DNA from: Methanospirillum lacunae
GTDB lineage: Archaea; Halobacteriota; Methanomicrobia; Methanomicrobiales; Methanospirillaceae
Assembly (NCBI RefSeq): GCF_046195335.1
Contig: NZ_CP176093.1
Length of the DNA: 64,000 nucleotides
Strand: one strand, 5' to 3'
Part shown: one piece after another, positions 52,363 to 61,852 of the stretch
Layout: every line of letters starts with the position of its first letter
Position numbering within the stretch: the first letter of the stretch is position 1
Position numbers and translations under genes: made by a program
Notes under the pieces: model-generated
The model's database searches: none
Told to the model about the DNA's origin: nothing
What the model saw: only the letters and a program-made list of their open reading frames with translations

Positions 52363-53616
52363 TTAGGTTTCCATAATTTTTTTAATTAAAGGATGAATAT
52401 GTAAATTTAAATCCAATTTTTCCTTGAATAATTTATAGCATCTTTCTTTACATCCTGAAAAGTTAATTTTCTGTAATATGTCTGGTATATCTTCAACATT
52501 GTTAATAGTGTACCCTGCTTGGTATTCCCTAATATATTCTCCAATAATACCATTCTGATTTGTCAGTACGGGAATTCCATGTTGTAAGTATGTTGCAATC
52601 TTTCCAGAACTAAGACCTAAATATTTTATATTTTTACCCGTATATATTGACTCGAATGTTGGATTGTATAATGCAATTCCTAGGTTAACTGAAAAAAGCA
52701 TCTCACTTAAGTCCTGCAGTTCATTATAGGAATCAAATGAAATAAATATCGATTCAGTATCATATTGAAACTCCCAAAGGTCTTGATAATTTATTCCATA
52801 TCTACTGTGTAAAACGAGAACCCAATTATCAGGCCATTTTTGAACTGTCATAATCAATTCTTCAATCATTGACCATTTGCTTATGGAACCTGCGAAGAGG
52901 GCAATCTTCTTTTCTTTAGGGATATTTAATTTTTCATGGAGATAGTGACTTTGTTTTCCGGTTCTGATTTCTCTCCCAGCAACTGGGATATTCACAATAT
53001 TTGGCTGTGAAATTTGGTTTTCTTGAACTAATAAAGACGAACGTAATGGATCCTGACAGACCGCAAATGCTATCTCTTTACAAGCGGAAATTTCTGGTTT
53101 TTTGAATTCCTCACTCGTTTCATCAAGAAAGAATATTTCATATGATATCAAGGCGTAGGGAATATCAAATATTTTTGAAAAATAAGATGCTTCAATAATT
53201 CCATCTCTATCTATTCCGATAATAATTTTATATTTTGTTCTATCCCACAAATAATTGGATATTAATATGAATACGATATTATTTTTTCGAATGACTTTTT
53301 TTTTAAACAAAAAATCTCTTATTAAATAAATGGACCTATTAATTTTTTCCTTCCTAATATTATTATTTCTTCCTATCTGTGCGATTTTAAGAACAATTGG
53401 AATTTTTTTATTAAAAAAATATTTTCTCTTGCTGCTTGAATTATATAATAATAATTTCGATCCTACACAAGGAGTTTCTTGAAAAAAATTCATCTCTGGA
53501 GAAACAATATCAACATTATATCCGATATCACAAAGGATTTCGACAATACCTGAAAGGTTAGGATTAGTATTTATATTTCCTTCAGGATGGATAATTAGTA
53601 TTTTTGGCTTGGTCAT
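52363..53616 (-). CDS. GT4-like glycosyltransferase
   Basis: 417 residues, GT-B fold. 'KILIIHPEGNINTNPNLSGI' at the N-terminus, 'KKIALFAGSISKWSMIEELI' opening the donor domain, and 'YLGLSSGKIATYLQHGIPVL' in the place of the usual E-x7-E block. That block is weakly conserved, so donor use is uncertain. It lies 14 bases after the methyltransferase gene on the same strand and probably belongs to the aminotransferase operon. Confidence 0.72.
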   Translation of the reverse strand: MTKPKILIIHPEGNINTNPNLSGIVEILCDIGYNVDIVSPEMNFFQETPCVGSKLLLYNSSSKRKYFFNKKIPIVLKIAQIGRNNNIRKEKINRSIYLIRDFLFKKKVIRKNNIVFILISNYLWDRTKYKIIIGIDRDGIIEASYFSKIFDIPYALISYEIFFLDETSEEFKKPEISACKEIAFAVCQDPLRSSLLVQENQISQPNIVNIPVAGREIRTGKQSHYLHEKLNIPKEKKIALFAGSISKWSMIEELIMTVQKWPDNWVLVLHSRYGINYQDLWEFQYDTESIFISFDSYNELQDLSEMLFSVNLGIALYNPTFESIYTGKNIKYLGLSSGKIATYLQHGIPVLTNQNGIIGEYIREYQAGYTINNVEDIPDILQKINFSGCKERCYKLFKEKLDLNLHIHPLIKKIMET

Positions 53617-53630
53617 AGAATAATTGTTTA

Positions 53631-54416
53631 TTATTTGATTTTGGAACTATCATTCATTTTGCCTACAATAGCAATATTCCATGTTTTTTCAGAAATTGTT
53701 CCTTCAATATTAGAAGCCGGAAATATCCGCATAATTTCTAATTGGCAATTTTCAAAAAAGTATGCAATTTCTTGAGCAAAGAAAAACCTCATCACATGCT
53801 CTTCCCTTGTTTCAGAAATAACCCGATCTCCTTGAATATCCCATACCTGAAATTTAACGGTAACACAATGTCGAAAACTATCAAGTTCTCCAGAAGAGGC
53901 ACGGATGACTTTTCGGTCACCCTCTTCAATCACTTTTACTTTATCACTAGGCTTCTCATGAAGTACTGAAGGGCCATACCAGACATCGCAAATAAAAAGT
54001 CCACCGGGTTTGAGATGTTCCTGCACAGTTTGTAAGGCATGTTGAATGTCTTCATTTTTAAGGTGATATCCAAGGACCGCGAACATCATAATGACAACAT
54101 CGAATTTTTCAGATGTTCGAAAGTCACGGATATCTGATTGATAAAACTTACAAGATAGTTCCTTTTCCTGGGCCTTCTTCCGGGCAATTTCAAGCATTTC
54201 TTCCGAGCGATCAACCCCACAGACCTGGTATCCTCTCTTTGCAAGCCGAAGTGTATGGTTACCTGTTCCACATCCTAGATCGAGAATAGATAGTACTGCC
54301 TGGTTTGCATGTTCCTTGATAATCTCCTCAAGAAGGTTGCATTCGGCATCGTAATCCTTGTCTTGATAGAGAAGATCATATGTATCTGCGTAGTCCTTTC
54401 CAAAGAGAGTATTCAT
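53631..54416 (-). CDS. SAM methyltransferase, sugar N-methyltransferase-like
   Basis: 261 residues. AdoMet motif I is 'LSILDLGCGTGNHTLRLAKR', followed by 'VCGVDRSEEMLEIARKKA' and 'FDVVIMMFAVLGYH'. The opening 'YADTYDLLYQDKDYDAE' and overall length resemble TDP-aminosugar N,N-dimethyltransferases such as DesVI, though general class I enzymes look similar. The start overlaps the aminotransferase stop by ATGA, so it most likely methylates the amino sugar made by that enzyme. Confidence 0.8.
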   Translation of the reverse strand: MNTLFGKDYADTYDLLYQDKDYDAECNLLEEIIKEHANQAVLSILDLGCGTGNHTLRLAKRGYQVCGVDRSEEMLEIARKKAQEKELSCKFYQSDIRDFRTSEKFDVVIMMFAVLGYHLKNEDIQHALQTVQEHLKPGGLFICDVWYGPSVLHEKPSDKVKVIEEGDRKVIRASSGELDSFRHCVTVKFQVWDIQGDRVISETREEHVMRFFFAQEIAYFFENCQLEIMRIFPASNIEGTISEKTWNIAIVGKMNDSSKIK

Positions 54417-55546
54417 GATGACAGAATCTCCTTTACTGCATTACTCACCGTTGCTATCTGCTCTGAAGTGATAGTTAGTCCTGAGGGAAGATATAAACCC
54501 TGCCCCGCAATTCTCTCTGCGATTGGATATTTTTCATCTTTGAACAATCCCATTTTTTGGAATACTGGTTGTTCATGCATTCCAATAAAAAAAGGGCGTG
54601 TTTCAATTCCTTTTTCTAATAATCTCAAAGAAAATTCAGTATTGTCCATTCCCGTTTCTTCAGAAAGAACAAAAGCATACATCCAGTAAACACTCTTAGC
54701 CCATTGCTCCTCAATGGGTAACTGTAGACCAGAGAGTTCCTCAAGTTGATGAGAATATTCTTGCGCCATCCATCTTTTTTTAGTAATGATATCATCCATT
54801 CTCTCTATCTGGGCAACTCCAAGAGCTGCTTGTATGTTAGTGAGCCGAAAGTTATTGCCGAGGGATTCGTGATAGAACCTCCTGGGAGGCTGAAAATAAA
54901 GGTTCAGATACGCCCGAGCTTTCTTCGCCAAAACCTCGTCATCGGTAAGGACCATACCGCCTTCTCCAGTAGTAATCAGTTTGTTTGCATAGAAACTGAA
55001 ACAACTGAAGGTTCCAAAACTACCACATCTTCGCCATGTATTCGATGAATGGCATTGTGTCTGGTATTCAGCTCCATGGGCTTCAGCAGCGTCTTCTATG
55101 ATTGCAAGATTATGATCTTCTGCTAGGTCTAACAGAGGATCCATGTCTACCGGGTGCCCATAGATATGTACAGGCATAATTGCCTTTGTTTTTGATGTGA
55201 TTTTTTCTGCGACGTGATCAACGTCCATCGTCCAGAGTTTGGGATCACTATCGACAAGTACCGGAGTCCCATTATTATTCACTATTGCAAGGGCACATGA
55301 GATGATTGTAAAAGTTGGCATAATCACCTCATCGCCAGGTTTCAGACCTAAACAATGTACAGCGACATCAAGGGCTGTAGTGCCATTAGAGACTGCAATT
55401 CCATATTGGCGGTTACAATATGTAGCCCATTGTTCTTCGAACTGATCTATATATTTCCCGGCAGAAGATATCCAACCACTTTTGATGCAGTCGGTAATAT
55501 TTTCCAGTTCTTTGCCACATAGGAAGGGTTCACTTACAGGGATCAT
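54413..55546 (-). CDS. DegT/DnrJ/EryC1 aminotransferase, perosamine-synthase-like
   Basis: 377 residues from ATG 55546 (a TTG at 55558 is less likely). PLP-dependent sugar aminotransferase: 'IPVSEPFLCGKELENITDCI', 'GWISSAGKYIDQFEEQWA', 'VSNGTTALDVAVHCLGLKPG', 'IEDAAEAHGAEY' and the PLP-lysine Lys189 in 'FYANKLITTGEGGMV'. The blocks are closest to GDP-perosamine synthase, which aminates GDP-4-keto-6-deoxymannose, the product of Gmd. If so, it depends on a gmd outside this window. Another 4-keto sugar is possible. Coupled by ATGA to the methyltransferase. Confidence 0.83.
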   Translation of the reverse strand: MIPVSEPFLCGKELENITDCIKSGWISSAGKYIDQFEEQWATYCNRQYGIAVSNGTTALDVAVHCLGLKPGDEVIMPTFTIISCALAIVNNNGTPVLVDSDPKLWTMDVDHVAEKITSKTKAIMPVHIYGHPVDMDPLLDLAEDHNLAIIEDAAEAHGAEYQTQCHSSNTWRRCGSFGTFSCFSFYANKLITTGEGGMVLTDDEVLAKKARAYLNLYFQPPRRFYHESLGNNFRLTNIQAALGVAQIERMDDIITKKRWMAQEYSHQLEELSGLQLPIEEQWAKSVYWMYAFVLSEETGMDNTEFSLRLLEKGIETRPFFIGMHEQPVFQKMGLFKDEKYPIAERIAGQGLYLPSGLTITSEQIATVSNAVKEILSS

Positions 55547-55735
55547 AATATTACCCAACTTCCATTATTTGTCATTTTTTCCCACTTCATATCCGAAAAT
55601 ACTGCACTAATGTAGGACTTAAGATCTCCTAAATAATTTGCATTAAATTATTAATAATGAGATTTGGATGTGTTTTTTTCTCAATCTATTTCTAAATGAT
55701 GATAAAAATCACACCTGTAAGTATCATTAGAGATA

Positions 55736-56155
55736 TCAATTTCCGTTCTCTCCTTTAAATCTGACCTTATCCTGATCGCCACAGTATGGTCCTTGTTTGA
55801 CCTCTACCATCTCTGTATCTTCAAGGAATTCAAAACCATGTCCACCAGATGCAAGAAGAATAACATCTCCTTTTATACATATCCATTCGTTAAGATATTT
55901 TTTGTCATCACTATAAAATGTGATTCTGACTTTACCTTTTCGGATAATGAGGGTCTCCTGGGTATACTGTATATTTCGCGTACAGAGGTTATGTACGTGT
56001 TCCTGAATGATATCACCTGTTTTGTGAGGGAGGAAACCCAACTGTTGGGAGAAGGAATTTGGGGTGAAGAACTCTATCTTATCAGAGGAATAGGATGCCG
56101 GAATGATAAGGGCTATCAATTGGTCTCCATTAGAAATTGACTTAATATTAGTCAT
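55736..56155 (-). CDS. Cupin-fold protein of a sugar locus
   Basis: 139 residues. 'GFLPHKTGDIIQEHVHN' carries metal-type His and Glu residues, and 'ETLIIRKGKVRITFYSDD', 'KGDVILLASGGHGFEFLEDT' and 'MVEVKQGPYCGDQDKVRF' complete a single cupin domain. This cupin subfamily occurs in polysaccharide and nonulosonate loci, where its reaction is not settled; sugar isomerase or epimerase roles are possible. It lies upstream of the aminotransferase on the same strand with a 180-base gap. Confidence 0.75.
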   Translation of the reverse strand: MTNIKSISNGDQLIALIIPASYSSDKIEFFTPNSFSQQLGFLPHKTGDIIQEHVHNLCTRNIQYTQETLIIRKGKVRITFYSDDKKYLNEWICIKGDVILLASGGHGFEFLEDTEMVEVKQGPYCGDQDKVRFKGENGN

Positions 56156-56470
56156 ATTAATATGTTTTCCCTATGTAAATATTGAAATGGTCGGTGAATT
56201 TATTAGCATCCATGTTTTTTAAATTTAGTGTAGATATTACTTTTTGGCTCAATGCTCGTTTACCTTTTTATAACATTTGTGATATTGATCAAATTTAAAA
56301 TTGGAAACAGGTGGTTGATTTTAGTATTAAACCTTTTATGAAGAGATTCAGATATTCTTTATACGCATGTATACACATTTGATTGTCTATAAAAGATCAG
56401 TGGACATGGTCATTAATTTTCATAATAATTTCCCCGAGAAATAGTTGTCAGTTGTAATTGATCACATTCA
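56156..56470. other. AT-rich gap, nothing recognised
   Basis: 315 bases between two minus-strand genes. No plausible frame or RNA is seen. It probably holds the promoter of the cupin gene. Confidence 0.4.
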
Positions 56471-57715
56471 TTAGTCATTAATTTTCTTCTTCATGTTGGA
56501 TATCGACTCGATGATTTCTCTTCCCTCATTAATCAGTGCAGGTATATCATATTTTTCTGCGATAAGGGAATGCAACTTATTCCCTATTTTTTTTGCATAT
56601 TCAGGGTTTGAAATCAATGAAATGATTGCACGAGAAAAACTATCAGGTTCATCAGCAATTAAAATATCTATTTCGTGAGTAACTGGAATTCCCTCTGCTC
56701 CAAGTGTTGTTGATACCACAGGAATTTTGCATGCTCCCGCCTCTAATATCTTAAATCGTGTACCTGATTCAAATTTTAATGGTACAATTGCCACATCTGC
56801 ATGGCATAGATAAGGAAGAACTATAGGTAACATACCTGTTATTGTTATGGATGGATCTTTGATGTCCTCCAAAATTTTGTTTGAATTATTTCCTATAATA
56901 TACAAATGGATATTTGGGATCTCCTTTTTTATTAAGGGTAAAATTTTATCGATCACCCATCGGGCTGATTCCTCCATGGGACTATTCTCCCAAAAAGTTC
57001 CTGCAAGATAGATGCAAGGATGATGAAAATTCATAATTTTAGGGGGAATGAGTTTATAATTATTTAAATCAATAACATTAGAAAAAACCTTGATTTGATC
57101 GGGTTTTTTTGCATGTTTGCGATAATAATCAGCATCGATTTCAGAGACTGCTGTGGTAATATCTGCTAATTGTGTGCCCCATTGTTCTTCTTCTTCTTTT
57201 TCCTTTCCTTTATGAGTGATCTCTTTAATCTGGATTGGATCTGTCAGATATGGGATACCTCTGAGGATAAATCGTGACCATACGGAATCAGTATCACAAA
57301 CCACAGGCAATGATGTTTTTTCTTTTAGAAATTTTACAAGAGGATATGAAATATTTCCGTATCCTAACCAGATAATATCTGGTTTTATCATCCGTATGAT
57401 GTCTAAAAGATATTCTTCGTCATTTTTTTCATTAAACACACTGAAATGTGTTAATTTAAATAAAAGGCGAAAAATAGAGTTAATTTTTTTTTCTGTCCAT
57501 TTGAGATTAGTTGCTGATGGAGAGATAAAAAAAAAGTCACACCAAGATTTATAGTAATCTATTTCTGCTCTTGATACCGGGGTCCTACAGTAAATTGTCA
57601 AATTAGAAATCTGCGATAATGCTTTTATGGAGTTTTCAATGCGGAGGAAGGGGCCCCCAACTGCTGGGTATTGTAACACCGGAGTTGTGAATAATATGCG
57701 GGGTTTTTTATTCAT
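56471..57715 (-). CDS. GT4-like glycosyltransferase
   Basis: 414 residues, GT-B fold. 'ILFTTPVLQYPAVGGPFLRI' gives the N-terminal glycine loop, 'TAVSEIDADYY' the hinge before the donor domain, 'CIYLAGTFWENSPMEESARW', and 'LKFESGTRFKILEAGACKIP' the E-x7-E-like acid block. 'SGTRFKILEA' is typical of the Glyco_trans_1_4 group. Donor and acceptor are unknown. Confidence 0.82.
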   Translation of the reverse strand: MNKKPRILFTTPVLQYPAVGGPFLRIENSIKALSQISNLTIYCRTPVSRAEIDYYKSWCDFFFISPSATNLKWTEKKINSIFRLLFKLTHFSVFNEKNDEEYLLDIIRMIKPDIIWLGYGNISYPLVKFLKEKTSLPVVCDTDSVWSRFILRGIPYLTDPIQIKEITHKGKEKEEEEQWGTQLADITTAVSEIDADYYRKHAKKPDQIKVFSNVIDLNNYKLIPPKIMNFHHPCIYLAGTFWENSPMEESARWVIDKILPLIKKEIPNIHLYIIGNNSNKILEDIKDPSITITGMLPIVLPYLCHADVAIVPLKFESGTRFKILEAGACKIPVVSTTLGAEGIPVTHEIDILIADEPDSFSRAIISLISNPEYAKKIGNKLHSLIAEKYDIPALINEGREIIESISNMKKKIND

Positions 57716-57815
57716 TTTTGAAAAAAATTATGTTAAAAGTATCATTTATTATTTCTCTTATTTTTTGATCTGCCTAAAGATGTTAATGGACCAATATGGG
57801 GCATTGAATATCCAG

Positions 57816-59480
57816 TTAGGTTTCTGGTGGCCATCGCTCTTCAGATAGGATTGGTATTCCTTTGATTATTGAATCAATAATGTAATCTCGTGCTTTATTT
57901 TTTCCTGGAAGTAAATCTGACAATGATTTGATTTTTAATTGAGGTTCTTTTCCCCAGGTGTAATGCATAATATCGACTTTAGTATAATAATGATATTGAT
58001 AGAATAAAATAAATTTATATGCCTTTTCGATTTGTTTTTCTTGTTCGATTAAAATTTCTCCGTTGAGGCATCTCTCCAGATCCGAAAAATACTCCTCCGA
58101 GAAGACAGGATCTATTGTAAATCCGAAACCACGGTATGGGGAATGAGCAGTTGTAATTACGGGGATGCCTCTCCCTGCTAATTCTATTCCCACGGTTGTT
58201 GTATGAACTAAACCAACAGTGGTGAGCGGGATTAAATCATAAACAGTGCAGTCTACTTTAGTTGGCAGTAAAAAAACATTGTTTGGAATGGTAACCTTAT
58301 TCAGGGAAAGAGCGATCTCAATTCGTTCTTTTGTTTCTGGGATTTCTGGATGTAATTCACCAGGATGTGGTTTAATTATTAACTGGTATTCTGAATGGAT
58401 AGCGAACCATTTTATTGTCTGAATAATCCAATCAATCATATCTGAAAAAACGATTTGCTTGTTTAATGCTGCTAAATCCCATATTACGTTAGCGGCCAAT
58501 ATTGCGGTTTTTTTTCCCATATCAAATTTAGAAAAGTCAAAATGAACTGAGTTATGCGACTGTAATGAAGCCGTATCAAGTATCATCTCTCTACCGGTAT
58601 ATCGTGAATTGATCCAGTTTTTTACTTTCTCTACTTGTTGTTTATTTAATGGTTTATTCACAAATGATTTCCAGGAAGGCGAAAAATCAAGGTTCATGGC
58701 AGCATTATTGTATGCATAGCACCAGCCGTCCGGTCGTCCCCCTATCCAATGGGAATAAAATGGAATATTTTTTTCTTCACAAATATGTTGTAATAGTGCC
58801 CACATTCCATAATAACTATCATTGGTTACCACTCGATCAGGTTTGATCTCATTGATGAGATTTCGATATGCACAACTTAGTATCAGAAGATTCTGAAGGT
58901 ACACTTTTCCAAGATTATTATAATCTGGAATTAAATGATAATCGCCGACTACGTAATTATTCACTAGAATGTCTTTTGCCCATTTTCCAAATAAAAAATT
59001 TCCTTCCTTATAATCTATCCAGTTATCATCCAAATGGGCTATTTTATTATGGACTTCTTTTAACTCCACAGAACTAATATATATTGACAACTTATATGGT
59101 TTAATGGGATTATTATGCCATAATAATTCAGATTGTTTCTGACAGTAATGGCAACTCATGGTAAAACCCTTTGTATTCCATACTCCACCGAAAACATTGC
59201 ATTCAAAACTTTGAATAGAATCGCAATATGTCGGAATTATTGTCGCATTTCGTAATCGGAGAGCATAACTTAAAATTCTGTCATGAATAAAACATGGGGG
59301 ATATATACTGAATGAAGGACCAATTAGGATTTTAATAGAATGATTCGATTTTATAATTGGAAACTGGTTTATTTCCTGATCAATGTTGTCGAGTAGATGC
59401 AAATAATCTTCAGGTTTAAAAAGAACACTTTTTAAATTTTGGATATTTTTTTTATAAAAAGAGAAAACCTTTGATATCAT
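57816..59480 (-). CDS. Capsule-type GT-B protein
   Basis: 554 residues with no predicted membrane segments. The C-terminal third holds 'SEYQLIIKPHPGELHP' and 'TTVGLVHTTTVGIELAGRGI' with 'PVITTAHSPYRGFGF', the pattern of KpsC/KpsS-like and related capsule transferases in which KPHP and a Ser/Thr-rich loop bind the CMP-sugar or similar donor. The N-terminal part has a Cys-rich 'GFTMSCHYCQKQSELLWH'. Probably a surface-polysaccharide transferase; the donor is uncertain. Confidence 0.65.
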   Translation of the reverse strand: MISKVFSFYKKNIQNLKSVLFKPEDYLHLLDNIDQEINQFPIIKSNHSIKILIGPSFSIYPPCFIHDRILSYALRLRNATIIPTYCDSIQSFECNVFGGVWNTKGFTMSCHYCQKQSELLWHNNPIKPYKLSIYISSVELKEVHNKIAHLDDNWIDYKEGNFLFGKWAKDILVNNYVVGDYHLIPDYNNLGKVYLQNLLILSCAYRNLINEIKPDRVVTNDSYYGMWALLQHICEEKNIPFYSHWIGGRPDGWCYAYNNAAMNLDFSPSWKSFVNKPLNKQQVEKVKNWINSRYTGREMILDTASLQSHNSVHFDFSKFDMGKKTAILAANVIWDLAALNKQIVFSDMIDWIIQTIKWFAIHSEYQLIIKPHPGELHPEIPETKERIEIALSLNKVTIPNNVFLLPTKVDCTVYDLIPLTTVGLVHTTTVGIELAGRGIPVITTAHSPYRGFGFTIDPVFSEEYFSDLERCLNGEILIEQEKQIEKAYKFILFYQYHYYTKVDIMHYTWGKEPQLKIKSLSDLLPGKNKARDYIIDSIIKGIPILSEERWPPET

Positions 59481-59726
59481 ATTAAATAATCGAGAGTATC
59501 ATAAAATTTATAGTTATTCAACTTTATCAATATTATTAACGGATTTTTTGATCTTTAATAAGTGCAATTTCAAGTCTTGAATTACTATCTTAATTACATG
59601 ATGAAATCAATAGATTTGAGCATGCTATTTTTTCTTTACGCCCATAAAGGATTTTTGATCACTTATAAAATTTATACAGTTAATTTTTTGTATATCATTG
59701 TTTCGAACACATAATTTATAGAGAGA

Positions 59727-60644
59727 CTACATCTTTTGTAATTTCGTTATTATGCACACCAAATACCATTGAACTAAAATAATCATAAATCGTATACCCA
59801 TAATTATTATTATAATTATATGAACCTTTTTTGAGGTTGTACTATCAAGTAGCGCATTTATGTAAGATATGAAGAATCTTGGAGGTAAATAGGGCCGAAA
59901 TAGATAGGGATATTTTGGGAGAGGGTTACTTTTTCCGAGAGTATCAATCTTTTTCGCCCATCTTTTATGAAACAAGGTTTCTTTCACTATATTGTAATCA
60001 GTGTGATCAATGATATTAATTAACATACATACTTCAGCAGGGTATTGAACATTAATAGAATTTTCATTCTTTTTTAAGAAATCTAATAAAAAAGGAGTTA
60101 ATTCCTTCCTAAACAAGGAATATGTAAGGGTTCCTTTACCCCATGATTCATTAAAAAATAGAAATTTCGCTAACCTGAAATACTTATTTCGATTTGAATA
60201 TATTGCAGGTTTTGTATTATCATAAATTACCTGATCATATGAATCAATAGTATTAAAATTAGAAAATGCCATTGAACAGGAATTTTGGTTTATCAAAGGG
60301 GAAAGACATTTTTCTATAAATGAATTATCCCAAAGATCATCATCCGATGCCAACATAAAGTAATCACCGGAAGATTTCTCTAATACAAATTTAAAATTAA
60401 ACGCCATTCCATAATTCTCTTTCTGCCGAAAGTATTGAATCCGGTTATCCCGTGCCATAAACTCCCGAACTATTTCTTCTGTCTCCTGAGTTCGAGAACA
60501 ATTATCCGAAACGATGATCTCAAGGTTCTTATATGTCTGTTCAGTGATACATTCCAATGTTCTCCGTAGACCCTCCGGTCGGTTATAGGTGGGAATCCCA
60601 ATTGAAACCAATGGCATTACTTTATGAACTTCTAACAATCCCAT
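59727..60644 (-). CDS. GT2 glycosyltransferase
   Basis: 305 residues. 'LVSIGIPTYNRPEGLRRTLE', 'LEIIVSDNCSRTQETEEIV' and 'YFMLASDDDLWDNSFIEKCL' (metal-binding DDD) define a GT-A domain of about 230 residues. A C-terminal hydrophobic, Ile-rich segment (about 272-297) may tether it to the membrane. ATG 60617 would remove nine residues and start just before the family's first strand. Sugar unknown. Confidence 0.82.
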   Translation of the reverse strand: MGLLEVHKVMPLVSIGIPTYNRPEGLRRTLECITEQTYKNLEIIVSDNCSRTQETEEIVREFMARDNRIQYFRQKENYGMAFNFKFVLEKSSGDYFMLASDDDLWDNSFIEKCLSPLINQNSCSMAFSNFNTIDSYDQVIYDNTKPAIYSNRNKYFRLAKFLFFNESWGKGTLTYSLFRKELTPFLLDFLKKNENSINVQYPAEVCMLINIIDHTDYNIVKETLFHKRWAKKIDTLGKSNPLPKYPYLFRPYLPPRFFISYINALLDSTTSKKVHIIIIIIMGIRFMIILVQWYLVCIITKLQKM

Positions 60645-61138
60645 GCACTAACTCACTTTTACGTCGTCTCTCTTCCTGGGCCAAGCGCATGCTGTAGGGG
60701 CAAGGTTAACCTCATGTGGTCCAACTATATACGTACCAGGTTTTCATTCTACTGCGTTTCGAGCTGTAAATATCCTTACTTGTTAGATGCGGAAAGAAGG
60801 GGGAAAAAGAAAGGACAACATCCATTGCCTACTTCTTCAAATACCCAGAAACCGCCTATTTGGTACACCCAAGTGATGGATTAAAAATAAATAGCTCATC
60901 TTGTAACCGTTTTTCTCTTCGTCAGATCAACTAAAGAAAATCTTGTAATATCACCACAGTGTTATTTATCCTTCCTAACTGTGTGTAGTCCAAGGCTGCC
61001 TGCTACTCGTATGTATTTTACAGGTCACTCTAGTATTCTGAAATGTAACATCACCCAATATTCGACCATGATCATTATTCATCTGTGATCCGAAGGTTCA
61101 TGGTATACGTATTAATTATCCTCACGAAAGAAGAACGA
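60645..61138. other. Non-coding gap of about 490 bases
   Basis: No intact gene is seen. The base composition is less AT-rich than the flanking genes, and short coding-like pieces occur on both strands (for example a plus-strand piece reading YFFKYPETAYLVHPSDG near 60830-60880), so this may be the remains of a lost gene. None can be identified. Confidence 0.35.
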
Positions 61139-61816
61139 CTAATTTATCCTTTTTAAATATCCATCCGGAGCAACAGTTAATAATATTTTTTCTTCAATTT
61201 TTTTATCTATTTGAAATTTGGTGTTCTCTTTTAAAAATTCCCAGACTGCCGTTTTTGGATTATTACCTTTATCCCAAGGTCTATCTGGGAATGAGCCTTT
61301 AGGTAGATCCTCAATAGCTGTATCAAAAACGACGCAATAACTTCCGAGAGTAACTAACGGTGAATATAACTCCAATTCTCGTAATACATGCTGATGTGTA
61401 TGATTAGAATCAAGGGAAACCAATATTCTTCTGCAACCCTGGGCCATTTGAATGACTTTGTCAACGATTTCCTGACTAGTACTATCACCCTCTAACAACA
61501 CGATTCGTTTATACATTGGATGTTTTTCAATTGCCTCACGGTTATGGGGTCTAATATCAATATCTATCCCTATGACTATGCCTTCTTCCCCAATTAATTC
61601 AAGCATTGAAGCCGAAAAAATAAGGGACCCCCCATGTGCAATACCGGTTTCAATTATTAAATCAGGCTTAATATTCCAGATAATCTCTTGCATTGCCATT
61701 ATATCTTGAGGTATTTGAATTATCGGACGACCAAGCCATGTAAAATCGTATCCATACTTATTCTCGCTTATTGTCCTAAAATAATCTCGAGAAACTTCTA
61801 GTAAAGTTGGATCCAT
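61139..61816 (-). CDS. CmcI-like SAM methyltransferase
   Basis: 225 residues of the cephalosporin hydroxylase/CmcI family, whose members are in practice O-methyltransferases. 'IIQIPQDIMAMQEIIWNIKP', 'LIIETGIAHGGSLIFSA' (AdoMet motif I), 'GIDIDIRPHN', 'LLEGDSTSQEIV' and 'LVSLDSNHTHQHVLRELELY' with metal-type Asp/His residues match. Relatives methylate rhamnose or other sugars in surface polysaccharides. It stands 36 bases after the larger methyltransferase gene and probably in one operon. Confidence 0.87.
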   Translation of the reverse strand: MDPTLLEVSRDYFRTISENKYGYDFTWLGRPIIQIPQDIMAMQEIIWNIKPDLIIETGIAHGGSLIFSASMLELIGEEGIVIGIDIDIRPHNREAIEKHPMYKRIVLLEGDSTSQEIVDKVIQMAQGCRRILVSLDSNHTHQHVLRELELYSPLVTLGSYCVVFDTAIEDLPKGSFPDRPWDKGNNPKTAVWEFLKENTKFQIDKKIEEKILLTVAPDGYLKRIN

Positions 61817-61852
61817 AATATTCGTTGAATTATTTTTTTTAAAACCATTTAG

